64,000 bases of DNA from the NCBI GenBank assembly GCA_002110485.1, contig MOWL01000001.1, forward strand, positions 2,145,570 through 2,209,569, given 5' to 3'. Below, piece after piece: positions 1 to 9,918 of this stretch. Made by a program: the position numbers and the translations under genes. Numbering within the stretch: the stretch's first letter is position 1; each line of letters begins with the position of its first letter. The notes beneath the pieces were generated by a model that was not told the DNA's origin, ran no database searches, and was given only the letters and a program-made list of their open reading frames with translations. Source of the DNA: Emergomyces orientalis (taxonomy: Eukaryota > Ascomycota > Eurotiomycetes > Onygenales > Ajellomycetaceae).

Positions 1-249
1 TGAATTCATTCCGACCATCTCTTTCTGAACAATTCATTGTCAAAACCTGCGTGAAAACTCTGATTGATTTTCATGTTCCTTTGCACCAGTGCCAAGTCTT
101 TTCCCTGTACCGCCCTACCTCGCCCGGCAGAAAAGTGACAAAAAAATACCTCAGCACAGATCACACGTGACCTACCCTTCAATCAGAAATTCCCCGGAAC
201 CTACCCTCTCTACAAAACGGAACAAGAAAAAGTGGAAATATCAGTGTTT

Positions 250-1090
250 AAAAAAATAGCTTGGTCCCTGCAAGTAATATATATACATACTTGTTATATA
301 TATATATTATTATATAAGAAAATAGTACAGATTTAGTCTGTTGATTCTTCATTTGCATACTCATCTGTGTGACTTAATAAATTACATTTATTAAGAGCTA
401 TCTAGTAAAATATATGAGATTAATTTGAATAGAAAAGGAAATCTATTCAGTATTAATTCATATTGATATTTCAGGAATACAATCTTGATTTGAGGTGGGG
501 CCTATTTCAAGCAGAAATTTTGAGAAGCTTTTTAAATTGAAAAAGACAAAATTTGCAAGAGTTAGAGTGTTTTTCTTGATTTAGCTCTGAGTAAATAAAT
601 CAAGAAAATTCTACACAAATTCATATTTCTTTACTTCAGTGACTGATTCAGTTTTTGAAAATAATCTCAATTTTGAGCTGCATACTTGATATGTGGGGAG
701 AAGTTTAGAATATTGAATATTTCTGAATAGTTTTTATCAATTTCTCTGCAAAAAATTGATTTATTTTGTCAGTTTTTCTTTCAAAAACTGTCATTTCAAT
801 TGAATAATTTATTATTCATTGAAATCAATTCTTTTCTCTTCATTTTGTAGCACAAGAAAGAAGTCTGTGAAGATTTAATTGATTTATCTTTAAAAATCAA
901 TATTAGTTTATTAGATTCTCTTGAAAAATCTAATCTAGATACTATTTCTAGTAGAAAAAATAGCAAAAATCTGAGAATACTATTTAATTTGACTAATTAT
1001 CTAATATACTCAAAGAAATCATGAATAACTCACCTCAATCTGTGAACATGATGACTCCATGCAAAAATAGAAATAATTTCATAGAAACTG
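250..1090. other. AT-rich, stem-loop-rich region upstream of LINE ORF1
   Basis: No gene is supported here. The sequence is strongly AT-rich, has almost no CpG and carries a run of short perfect stem-loops: 373-382/386-395 (10 bp, 3-nt loop), 427-433/442-448, 515-522/547-554, 571-583/596-608 (13 bp), 770-777/783-790, 793-808/811-825 (one bulge), 879-885/894-900 and 911-917/927-933. Its composition matches the LINE downstream, so it may be the element's 5' region or an older insertion. Bases 1-249 have more balanced composition and show nothing recognisable. Confidence 0.5.
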
Positions 1091-1103
1091 TTGTGGTGGC
1101 GAA

Positions 1104-1132
1104 TCTCGGCGTGGTATTACTTTTCGCCGAGA
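1104..1132. repeat. GC-rich hairpin at the start of the balanced-composition segment
   Basis: TCTCGGCG (1104-1111) and CGCCGAGA (1125-1132) form an 8-bp stem with a 13-nt loop; flanking GGTGG and CCGCC can extend it imperfectly. It sits where composition switches from AT-rich to about 50% GC, just upstream of LINE ORF1. Role unknown; it could belong to the LINE 5' UTR or to the site the LINE entered. Confidence 0.4.
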
Positions 1133-1270
1133 CCGCCTCATATATTTGTTTGGCATGGCTGCCTCATATTCCCATTATCCTTTGACACACGTGTGGATTC
1201 GGCGAAGATTGATTGTACGCAGAGCAGTGAGATTGCTCCTTTTTGATTGTGTGATTTGATATGTGATTGA

Positions 1271-2935
1271 TTGCTTGTTCTTCTTCTATATTTGAATCTC
1301 CTACGTGTTCTTTTGTATTGCTATTTGGATAGCTCGTTGAATAGAATATTGTATACACGGCGAACTTACCAACCTCCTTACGATCCCGCTGCTCCTGCCC
1401 ACGTGCCGCCAAAAGCGCACAACCCCTTATTCCACTTCACTGTTTCTGAAATTGAGATTTTGAAGAAAAGAAAAAAAGAAGAAATAGACAGATACAAAGT
1501 AGATGAAGTGAAAAATCTACAAAAAATAGCTGATGAGCTATATAAACAGTGCATGTATGAAGAAAATGAAGAAATTCTTCTTATTCTGCATTCACAAGCA
1601 AGACAACTGAATGAAATTATTAAGTTTAAACTTAATATTTCTTCAAATCTGAAGATAGTTTTGAAAAAAACTGAAAAATCTGTATCTCAAAAAATCTCTT
1701 CTGAATCTCTTTCAAAAGAAAACACTGAAAATGAGACAAAAACCTATGCTCAAGCTCTCAATAGCTCACAAAATATTGAAAAAGAAAAACAGCTGAAAAA
1801 AGCAGAAAAAATTTTCTCATTAGTTGAGAAAAAAGAACAAAGAAAAGCTCAAAAAGAGATTAAATTTCTTGAATCAAAAAAACAGAGACTGATTTTAAAA
1901 GTTAGTGATAGAGCTATCTTTGAAAAATCTATTCTAAATGATTCTAAGTTCATTTTTGAACTTAGAAACAAAATCAATCAAAACTTTCATTTTGAAACTC
2001 AAAATGAAGAATTCAAGCCAGTTATCTCATCAATTGAAACCTCTTTTCTGGGAAATTCAATTGTAATTACTGCTATGCCAGATTTCAGCTCTGAATATCT
2101 AATTCAAAATGAAAACTGCTGGAAAGAGATAGTTCAAAAAGCTCTCTCTATTGAAGTTTCATGTGAAAAAGATGAGAAATGGGGAAAATTTGTATTACAT
2201 GATATTCCAGTTGAAATCTTTGATCATGAAGAAGGCATGATAAATTTGAAAGAAGAAATTGAAATATATAATTCAATTTCTTTGAAAAAAACCCCAATTT
2301 GGCTCAATTCTTATGAGCAAAGACAAAGAAATCAAAATGCTTCAGTTTTAATTACTACAAATACAATAGAACAGTCAAAACGACAGTATATTATAATTGC
2401 AGGATTGAAAATGAAAGTATTTGAATTCAAAGATTCAAGAGAGAATATTAAATCTCAAATTCAATGCTCAAACTGTCAGAAACATGGACACTTTGCAAAT
2501 ACTTGTAAAAGAAATTCTAAATGTCAGTTTTGTGCTTTAGATCACAAAACAAATGAACATTCTTGCAACACATGTAGAAAAATAGGTGAAATCTGCAATC
2601 ACACTGAAATCAAATGCAGTAATTGCTATGAAAAGCACACATCTATTTCAAAAGATTGTATTTTCATTTTCAAGAAAAAGTCTTTCAATAAAGATGTGAA
2701 ATGGAGAAAAGAAACTCAAAATACAGAGAAAATAGATAAAACTACAAAAAGAAGAAATTCTCAAATGTCTATTTCTTCTGAGTCAAATTCTTTTTCAAAA
2801 AATAGACAGATCTTAAACCCTGTTACATCTATAAAAATGAGAAAAGATAAAGAAAATCTCATTTCTATGAAAGCAGTAGAAGTTCCAGCTCTGAATACAG
2901 ATAATAGATATAATCTATTACCTGATTCAGAATAA
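1271..2935 (+). CDS. LINE ORF1, gag-like RNA-binding protein
   Basis: The open frame of 554 codons is rich in Lys, Glu, Ile and Asn, with a coiled-coil-prone N-terminal part. Near the C-terminus are cysteine/histidine zinc knuckles: CSNCQKHGHFANTC (C-x2-C-x4-H-x4-C), a second knuckle starting CQFC, and CSNCYEKHTSISKDC. This is typical of ORF1 in Tad1/I-clade LINEs, which binds element RNA. The frame opens with TTG, and its first in-frame ATG is only at 1553, although the residues just upstream (PLFHFTVSEIEIL, about 1420-1460) look like family N-terminus. The true start is therefore missing, upstream or spliced. Codon use shifts from GC-balanced to AT-rich at about 1440 inside the frame. Confidence 0.75.
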   Translation: MLVLLLYLNLLRVLLYCYLDSSLNRILYTRRTYQPPYDPAAPAHVPPKAHNPLFHFTVSEIEILKKRKKEEIDRYKVDEVKNLQKIADELYKQCMYEENEEILLILHSQARQLNEIIKFKLNISSNLKIVLKKTEKSVSQKISSESLSKENTENETKTYAQALNSSQNIEKEKQLKKAEKIFSLVEKKEQRKAQKEIKFLESKKQRLILKVSDRAIFEKSILNDSKFIFELRNKINQNFHFETQNEEFKPVISSIETSFLGNSIVITAMPDFSSEYLIQNENCWKEIVQKALSIEVSCEKDEKWGKFVLHDIPVEIFDHEEGMINLKEEIEIYNSISLKKTPIWLNSYEQRQRNQNASVLITTNTIEQSKRQYIIIAGLKMKVFEFKDSRENIKSQIQCSNCQKHGHFANTCKRNSKCQFCALDHKTNEHSCNTCRKIGEICNHTEIKCSNCYEKHTSISKDCIFIFKKKSFNKDVKWRKETQNTEKIDKTTKRRNSQMSISSESNSFSKNRQILNPVTSIKMRKDKENLISMKAVEVPALNTDNRYNLLPDSE

Positions 2936-2968
2936 AAGAAACACAGCTTCAATTTATTCCTTTTGTAC

Positions 2969-5900
2969 ATGTTTACTACACAAAACAATAATAAAAAGAA
3001 GAAAAAAACTATCAAAAATGCTTCAAAAATAACTTTTATTCAAAACAATGTTGATAGAAATAAAGATGCTATCTATTCATGCTTACAGATAGGCTTTGAA
3101 GAGCAAACTGACTTCATTCTATTACAAGAGCCAAATTTTGATATAGAACAACAATTTATAATTTCTCATTCAAGCTATCACTGCTTTTTACCAGAGAAAT
3201 CAGATGTAAAAGCAAGAGTTGTGATATATGCAAGAAAAAGATCAAGATTTCAATTCAATATAAAAAGTAATTATATATCTAATTCTGATATTCTAGTTGG
3301 AGATATTATAGATACAAGAAATCAATTTGACAGTATTCAATTGATAAATATTTATAATGAAAAATCACTGAAGGTAAATGATAATTCATGGACAGTTGAC
3401 AGAGAACTGCTGAATTTAAGTCCAGAAAAAAATGCTATTATATGTGGTGATTTCAATGCACATCATATATGGTGGAATTCTGAATGTGATTATTCAATAA
3501 GATCAGAGAAAATAGTAGAGTGGGCTCTACAACATGAATTAGATATTATAAATGAAATTGATAGACAGACCTTCTTTAGAAACAACTTAATGAAGAAATC
3601 AATCATAGACTTAACCTTTCTATCAAAAAATTTGATTGAAAACAAGATCTATAATTGGTTTATTAATTCAGAAGAAACATCAGGATCTGCTCATGAAGTT
3701 ATTCAATTTAATATTGAAATTGATGAAAAGGAAACATGTGAGAATCCTCTACTATCAAATCAATATAATTTTGAAAAAGCTGAATGGTCTGAAATCAATA
3801 AGAGAATTGAAGATTTAAAATTTGAAAAAAAAGAAGAATTATCAAATTGGAATGAAAAGACAATAATAACAGATATAATGCTAGAAAGTAGAACTAATAT
3901 AATAACTGAAATTATATTAGAAAGCATTAAAAACTTTATACCAAAGAAAAAGCTCTCAGAATTCTCAAAACCTTGGTGGTCAGAAGAAATAACAGAAAAA
4001 AGAAAAAATCTAGCAAAAATAAAAAAAGAATGGAAAGAGAATATCATATCTTATGAAGAATATAAAAGAATAAGAAATGAATATTTCACATTAATTAAAA
4101 AAGCTAAAACTAGCTGCTGGAATAAATTTCTTGAGAATGCACAGGGAAAAGAAATATTTAAAGCTTTTAAATATACAAAGTCTAAATCTGTTGCAAAGCT
4201 TCCATCTCTAAAATATAAAATAGAAAATGAGGAATATATTGCTCATTCTTTTGAACAAAAATGTCAGGCTTTTATGAAAATTCTATTTCAAAAACCACCT
4301 CAATCTGAACAATATAGTTCAATATGTGAATATATTGAAGATTCAAGATGGGCTTGGCCAGATCTATCTAGAAATGAACTTGAAACTGCTGTTTTTACAA
4401 GTTCTACAAAAACAGCTGCAGGACCTGATACTATAAATCATTTAATCATTCAAAAAGTCTTTCATTCTCTGAAAAATGAATTATTTGAATTATTCTCTCA
4501 ACTAATGAAGAATGGGTATCACCCTGAATGCTGGAGACAAGCAACTGGTATAGTTCTTGCAAAACCAAATAGAAAAGCTACTATGCCAAAGTCTTATAGA
4601 ATTATATCACTTTTGAATTGCTTGGGAAAAATTCTTGAAAAAATAATAGCAACAAGATTATCATATCTAGGCTCAATCACTGATTTATTATATAATGATC
4701 AAATGGGTGGCAGAAAACAGAATTCTGCAATAGATACAGTTTTATCAATAATTCATGATATTCAAATGGCAAAAAATGAAGGCTTAGTTACAACAGCTGC
4801 TTTTATTGATATAAAAGGTGCTTTTGATCATGTTTCAAAGAATAAGCTAATAATTATTCTTCAAGAGATGAAACTACCAAAAGCATTAATAAAGTGGGTT
4901 ATATGTTTTATGTCAAAAAGATATATTCAACTACTTTTTGACTCATTAAAGCAAGATATTACTGAAATTGAAATAGGAGTTCCTCAGGGGTCTCCAGTCT
5001 CACCAATTCTATTTGCTATATATACAAAAAATCTATTCAAAGATAGAGAAATGGAGATAGTGAGATCTCCTAGCTATGTTGATGATATAGGTCTGATTTT
5101 CAGCTCAAGAACAATAAAAGAAAATTGTGAAAATATTGAAAAAGCTGCGCAAGAGATATTTAATAGAGGAGATTTAAACCTAATTCAATTTGATATGGAA
5201 AAAACTGAATTAATTCACTTTTTTCCAAAAAGATATGAAAAGGAAATAAGTTTAAATCTATTAAATCAAGAAATAAAGCCTAAATCAGTTGTAAAATGGC
5301 TAGGAATCTGGCTGGATTCAAAACTCAATTTTAAATCTCATATTCAAAAAAGAATGGCTCAAGCTGAAAGAGTTTTAAATAGTATAATACAACTTTCTAA
5401 TACTGAAAGGGGTTTATCATTTCAAGCTATGAGACAGCTATACATTGCATGTATAGCATCTATTTCTGATTATGGTGTTCAGATATGGTGGAAGAACCAG
5501 AAACACTTCATAGATAAGTTTCAAAAATTGCAGAATACAGCTTTAAGAAGAATTCTGGGAGCTTTCAAAACCTCTCCATGTAGAGCTATGGAAATAGAAG
5601 CTTCTATATCACCTCCTGAAATAAGATTTGAGAAGATATGCAAGAATTATGCACTGAGAATCATGAAAATGCCAGATATTCATTCAATTAGAAAAAGAAT
5701 ATCTACATCTTATCCTCCAATTCAATCTGGAAATGACTTAGATTGGAATAGATATCTAGATTGGAATGAAAGTCAAGAAAATCAAGAAAATGAGAGAAAT
5801 AGAAAAAAAATCCCTTCTCAACTATATAGAGTATGCTCAATGATTAAAAATGAGTTCTCCTCATTAAATATTGAAAAGATTGAACACAAAAAGCTATATC

Positions 5901-6505
5901 CATGGAAAGAAAAACTAGGCTCAATGATTTCAATTGAAATAAGCGCATTATCAAAACCAGAAGAAGCTGAGAATCATAGAAGAATAATAGAGAAAATTGA
6001 TTTTAAAAAGTCAATTCTAATCTATTCAGATGGTTCAATGAATGAAAATAAAGGCCTAGGAGCTGGAATAGCATATACAGAAGATAATTACAAATATACA
6101 TCAGATTCATGGAATATTGGAAATGAATGTGAAGTATTTGATGCTGAATTATATGCTATTATGAAAGCTTTTAAACTGATAGAAATAAAAGCTTCAAAAA
6201 GAAAAGATATGAAAGAAGCATGGATTTTTTCAGATAGTCAAGCAGCTTTGAAAAGAATTCAAAAGAATGAAATTCATAATGGTCAAATGAATATAGAAGT
6301 AATTCTAAAGATATGCAAAAGAATTCAATTAAAATATAAGACAAAGATATATCTGAGCTGGGTTCCTGCTCATATAAATATACATGGAAATGAGCTTGCT
6401 GATGAAGCAGCAAAGAAAGGAACAGAACTAAATATTGCAAGTTCAAAAATAGTTTCATGGTCTTTTATTAAAAGAAAGATAAAAGAGAATTGCTTAGAAA
6501 AATAG
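2969..6505 (+). CDS. LINE ORF2: endonuclease, reverse transcriptase, RNase H (truncated)
   Basis: Starting at ATG 2969 (33 bases after ORF1 stops) this gives 1178 residues. Domain order: APE-like endonuclease (FIQNN near residue 20, GDFNAHH near 160, SAHEV near 250); reverse transcriptase with DIKGAFDHV, GVPQGSPVSP and the YVDD active site near 703; RNase H with YSDGS near 1020, AELYAIMKA, SDSQAAL and WVPAHINIHGNELAD. The frame ends at TAG 6503-6505, where copy 2 has TGG and continues about 135 residues into a C-terminal zinc knuckle. All visible catalytic motifs are intact, but the missing 3' end suggests this copy cannot mobilise itself. Confidence 0.88.
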   Translation: MFTTQNNNKKKKKTIKNASKITFIQNNVDRNKDAIYSCLQIGFEEQTDFILLQEPNFDIEQQFIISHSSYHCFLPEKSDVKARVVIYARKRSRFQFNIKSNYISNSDILVGDIIDTRNQFDSIQLINIYNEKSLKVNDNSWTVDRELLNLSPEKNAIICGDFNAHHIWWNSECDYSIRSEKIVEWALQHELDIINEIDRQTFFRNNLMKKSIIDLTFLSKNLIENKIYNWFINSEETSGSAHEVIQFNIEIDEKETCENPLLSNQYNFEKAEWSEINKRIEDLKFEKKEELSNWNEKTIITDIMLESRTNIITEIILESIKNFIPKKKLSEFSKPWWSEEITEKRKNLAKIKKEWKENIISYEEYKRIRNEYFTLIKKAKTSCWNKFLENAQGKEIFKAFKYTKSKSVAKLPSLKYKIENEEYIAHSFEQKCQAFMKILFQKPPQSEQYSSICEYIEDSRWAWPDLSRNELETAVFTSSTKTAAGPDTINHLIIQKVFHSLKNELFELFSQLMKNGYHPECWRQATGIVLAKPNRKATMPKSYRIISLLNCLGKILEKIIATRLSYLGSITDLLYNDQMGGRKQNSAIDTVLSIIHDIQMAKNEGLVTTAAFIDIKGAFDHVSKNKLIIILQEMKLPKALIKWVICFMSKRYIQLLFDSLKQDITEIEIGVPQGSPVSPILFAIYTKNLFKDREMEIVRSPSYVDDIGLIFSSRTIKENCENIEKAAQEIFNRGDLNLIQFDMEKTELIHFFPKRYEKEISLNLLNQEIKPKSVVKWLGIWLDSKLNFKSHIQKRMAQAERVLNSIIQLSNTERGLSFQAMRQLYIACIASISDYGVQIWWKNQKHFIDKFQKLQNTALRRILGAFKTSPCRAMEIEASISPPEIRFEKICKNYALRIMKMPDIHSIRKRISTSYPPIQSGNDLDWNRYLDWNESQENQENERNRKKIPSQLYRVCSMIKNEFSSLNIEKIEHKKLYPWKEKLGSMISIEISALSKPEEAENHRRIIEKIDFKKSILIYSDGSMNENKGLGAGIAYTEDNYKYTSDSWNIGNECEVFDAELYAIMKAFKLIEIKASKRKDMKEAWIFSDSQAALKRIQKNEIHNGQMNIEVILKICKRIQLKYKTKIYLSWVPAHINIHGNELADEAAKKGTELNIASSKIVSWSFIKRKIKENCLEK

Positions 6506-6689
6506 CATATTATTATTATTATTCTTCAATTATAGATATATATGCAGTCAGAGACTATGATATCTACCTGAGACTCAAAGAGTCTCAGGATTTTTCTAAC
6601 TTTAACACTAATTACTATACATTTTTTCTTCAAACAAATAGCACTTGCAATACTTGAATTCCAGCCCAGAATAGTCAGCAAATTGATTT

Positions 6690-9600
6690 TTCTTTTTTTT
6701 ATTTATTTATTTATAAATATCTTTGAAGATTATTTATATTCTCTTTTTTTCATATAATTTTCAAGTGATTACAAAGAAAATAAATTAATGATAGACAAAA
6801 TAACTCATGACATGAATACAAAGGAAATAAAAGACAGACTCTAACACAAAAGAAATAGTGAGATATTATATAATATCTAGCAGTTTTTATAAAGAATATT
6901 TCAGATTCTCATTCATTTATATTTTCATCTTTGAAATAGAATTGATTTCTAGTAGCTATTTGAGTTTCATTGAGAAAATCAATTAAATATTGACTGCCTA
7001 TTTCAGTTGAAAATAGTAGTTTCATATTCATTTCTCTCAGCTTATATTTATATCTCAGTTCAGCTCTAAGTTCTTGATTTAATGAGCAATTCATTAAGAT
7101 ATGTTCTGGGTCTTCAAGAGAGTCACAATATTCACAATTTTCACTTTCAATATCAGATATTCTTTTCAAATAAGATTTGAAATAGCCATGACCTAGTTTC
7201 AATTGAATGATTGAGGAGAAAAGCTTCTTCTTGCACTTAATAGAGCATGATTTCCATTTAGGTTTAGTTTCAAATCTAAGATAGTGAGGACTTTTTCTTT
7301 GTTTTTCCCATATTTTATGCCATTTTTCTAAGCAATTCTCTTTTATCTTTCTTTTAATAAAAGACCATGAAACTATTTTTGAACTTGCAATATTTAGTTC
7401 TGTTCCTTTCTTTGCTGCTTCATCAGCAAGCTCATTTCCATGTATATTTATATGAGCAGGAACCCAGCTCAGATATATCTTTGTCTTATATTTTAATTGA
7501 ATTCTTTTGCATATCTTTAGAATTACTTCTATATTCATTTGACCATTATGAATTTCATTCTTTTGAATTCTTTTCAAAGCTGCTTGACTATCTGAAAAAA
7601 TCCATGCTTCTTTCATATCTTTTCTTTTTGAAGCTTTTATTTCTATCAGTTTAAAAGCTTTCATAATAGCATATAATTCAGCATCAAATACTTCACATTC
7701 ATTTCCAATATTCCATGAATCTGATGTATATTTGTAATTATCTTCTGTATATGCTATTCCAGCTCCTAGGCCTTTATTTTCATTCATTGAACCATCTGAA
7801 TAGATTAGAATTGACTTTTTAAAATCAATTTTCTCTATTATTCTTCTATGATTCTCAGCTTCTTCTGGTTTTGATAATGCGCTTATTTCAATTGAAATCA
7901 TTGAGCCTAGTTTTTCTTTCCATGGATATAGCTTTTTGTGTTCAATCTTTTCAATATTTAATGAGGAGAACTCATTTTTAATCATTGAGCATACTCTATA
8001 TAGTTGAGAAGGGATTTTTTTTCTATTTCTCTCATTTTCTTGATTTTCTTGACTTTCATTCCAATCTAGATATCTATTCCAATCTAAGTCATTTCCAGAT
8101 TGAATTGGAGGATAAGATGTAGATATTCTTTTTCTAATTGAATGAATATCTGGCATTTTCATGATTCTCAGTGCATAATTCTTGCATATCTTCTCAAATC
8201 TTATTTCAGGAGGTGATATAGAAGCTTCTATTTCCATAGCTCTACATGGAGAGGTTTTGAAAGCTCCCAGAATTCTTCTTAAAGCTGTATTCTGCAATTT
8301 TTGAAACTTATCTATGAAGTGTTTCTGGTTCTTCCACCATATCTGAACACCATAATCAGAAATAGATGCTATACATGCAATGTATAGCTGTCTCATAGCT
8401 TGAAATGATAAACCCCTTTCAGTATTAGAAAGTTGTATTATACTATTTAAAACTCTTTCAGCTTGAGCCATTCTTTTTTGAATATGAGATTTAAAATTGA
8501 GTTTTGAATCCAGCCAGATTCCTAGCCATTTTACAACTGATTTAGGCTTTATTTCTTGATTTAATAGATTTAAACTTATTTCCTTTTCATATCTTTTTGG
8601 AAAAAAGTGAATTAATTCAGTTTTTTCCATATCAAATTGAATTAGGTTTAAATCTCCTCTATTAAATATCTCTTGCGCAGCTTTTTCAATATTTTCACAA
8701 TTTTCTTTTATTGTTCTTGAGCTGAAAATCAGACCTATATCATCAACATAGCTAGGAGATCTCACTATCTCCATTTCTCTATCTTTGAATAGATTTTTTG
8801 TATATATAGCAAATAGAATTGGTGAGACTGGAGACCCCTGAGGAACTCCTATTTCAATTTCAGTAATATCTTGCTTTAATGAGTCAAAAAGTAGTTGAAT
8901 ATATCTTTTTGACATAAAACATATAACCCACTTTATTAATGCTTTTGGTAGTTTCATCTCTTGAAGAATAATTATTAGCTTATTCTTTGAAACATGATCA
9001 AAAGCACCTTTTATATCAATAAAAGCAGCTGTTGTAACTAAGCCTTCATTTTTTGCCATTTGAATATCATGAATTATTGATAAAACTGTATCTATTGCAG
9101 AATTCTGTTTTCTGCCACCCATTTGATCATTATATAATAAATCAGTGATTGAGCCTAGATATGATAATCTTGTTGCTATTATTTTTTCAAGAATTTTTCC
9201 CAAGCAATTCAAAAGTGATATAATTCTATAAGACTTTGGCATAGTAGCTTTTCTATTTGGTTTTGCAAGAACTATACCAGTTGCTTGTCTCCAGCATTCA
9301 GGGTGATACCCATTCTTCATTAGTTGAGAGAATAATTCAAATAATTCATTTTTCAGAGAATGAAAGACTTTTTGAATGATTAAATGATTTATAGTATCAG
9401 GTCCTGCAGCTGTTTTTGTAGAACTTGTAAAAACAGCAGTTTCAAGTTCATTTCTAGATAGATCTGGCCAAGCCCATCTTGAATCTTCAATATATTCACA
9501 TATTGAACTATATTGTTCAGATTGAGGTGGTTTTTGAAATAGAATTTTCATAAAAGCCTGACATTTTTGTTCAAAAGAATGAGCAATATATTCCTCATTT

Positions 9601-9918
9601 TCTATTTTATATTTTAGAGATGGAAGCTTTGCAACAGATTTAGACTTTGTATATTTAAAAGCTTTAAATATTTCTTTTCCCTGTGCATTCTCAAGAAATT
9701 TATTCCAGCAGCTAGTTTTAGCTTTTTTAATTAATGTGAAATATTCATTTCTTATTCTTTTATATTCTTCATAAGATATGATATTCTCTTTCCATTCTTT
9801 TTTTATTTTTGCTAGATTTTTTCTTTTTTCTGTTATTTCTTCTGACCACCAAGGTTTTGAGAATTCTGAGAGCTTTTTCTTTGGTATAAAGTTTTTAATG
9901 CTTTCTAATATAATTGCA
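6690..9918 (-). mobile_element. Tad1/I-like LINE, copy 2 (5'-truncated, inverted)
   Basis: This copy lacks ORF1 and the endonuclease, as expected from aborted reverse transcription, but keeps the 3' end missing from copy 1. Read on the minus strand it ends in an (AAAT)n/A-rich tail at about 6690-6722. The 5' junction at 9918/9919 abuts GC-rich host sequence. I did not find a convincing target-site duplication. Confidence 0.82.
6909..9918 (-). pseudogene. 5'-truncated LINE ORF2 (RT, RNase H, C-terminal zinc knuckle)
   Basis: The reading frame is open from the truncation point to 6909. It repeats the RT and RNase H domains of copy 1 exactly, then adds a C-terminal extension containing CEYCDSLEDPEHILMNC (C-x2-C-x7-H-x4-C), the usual last domain of Tad/I-type ORF2. 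Since the endonuclease half is gone, I class it as a truncated gene. The first about 17 codons of the open frame (9919-9968) come from flanking host DNA. Confidence 0.85.

Larger units (their letters stand above)
1271..6509 (+). mobile_element. Tad1/I-like non-LTR retrotransposon, copy 1 (3'-truncated)
   Basis: Two consecutive ORFs (gag-like zinc-knuckle ORF1, then endonuclease-RT-RNase H ORF2) define a LINE of the fungal Tad1/I type. The left limit is uncertain: sequence becomes LINE-like by about 1420. Homology with copy 2 continues to 6509 with one substitution at 6504, then stops abruptly, so the C-terminal zinc knuckle and 3' UTR are missing. Both ORFs are otherwise open despite very AT-rich composition. 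Confidence 0.85.
3907..9918. repeat. Large inverted repeat formed by the two LINE copies
   Basis: Base x in 3907-6509 pairs with base 13825-x in 7316-9918 with no indel across about 2.6 kb; translations of the arms are identical, and the only mismatch I found is at 6504/7321. The 806-base interior (6510-7315) holds unrelated AT-rich sequence plus the 3' end of copy 2. A 10-bp hairpin (6567-6576/6580-6589, loop AAA) lies in the interior. Confidence 0.9.

Noticed and set aside
6567..6595. Hairpin followed by T-run as a bacterial-type terminator
   Set aside because: The host is a eukaryote; the resemblance is most likely incidental to the hairpin-rich AT sequence.
250..9918. Mitochondrial or bacterial origin of the AT-rich island
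   Set aside because: The content is a LINE with standard eukaryotic ORF1/ORF2 layout; no mitochondrial or bacterial genes are visible.
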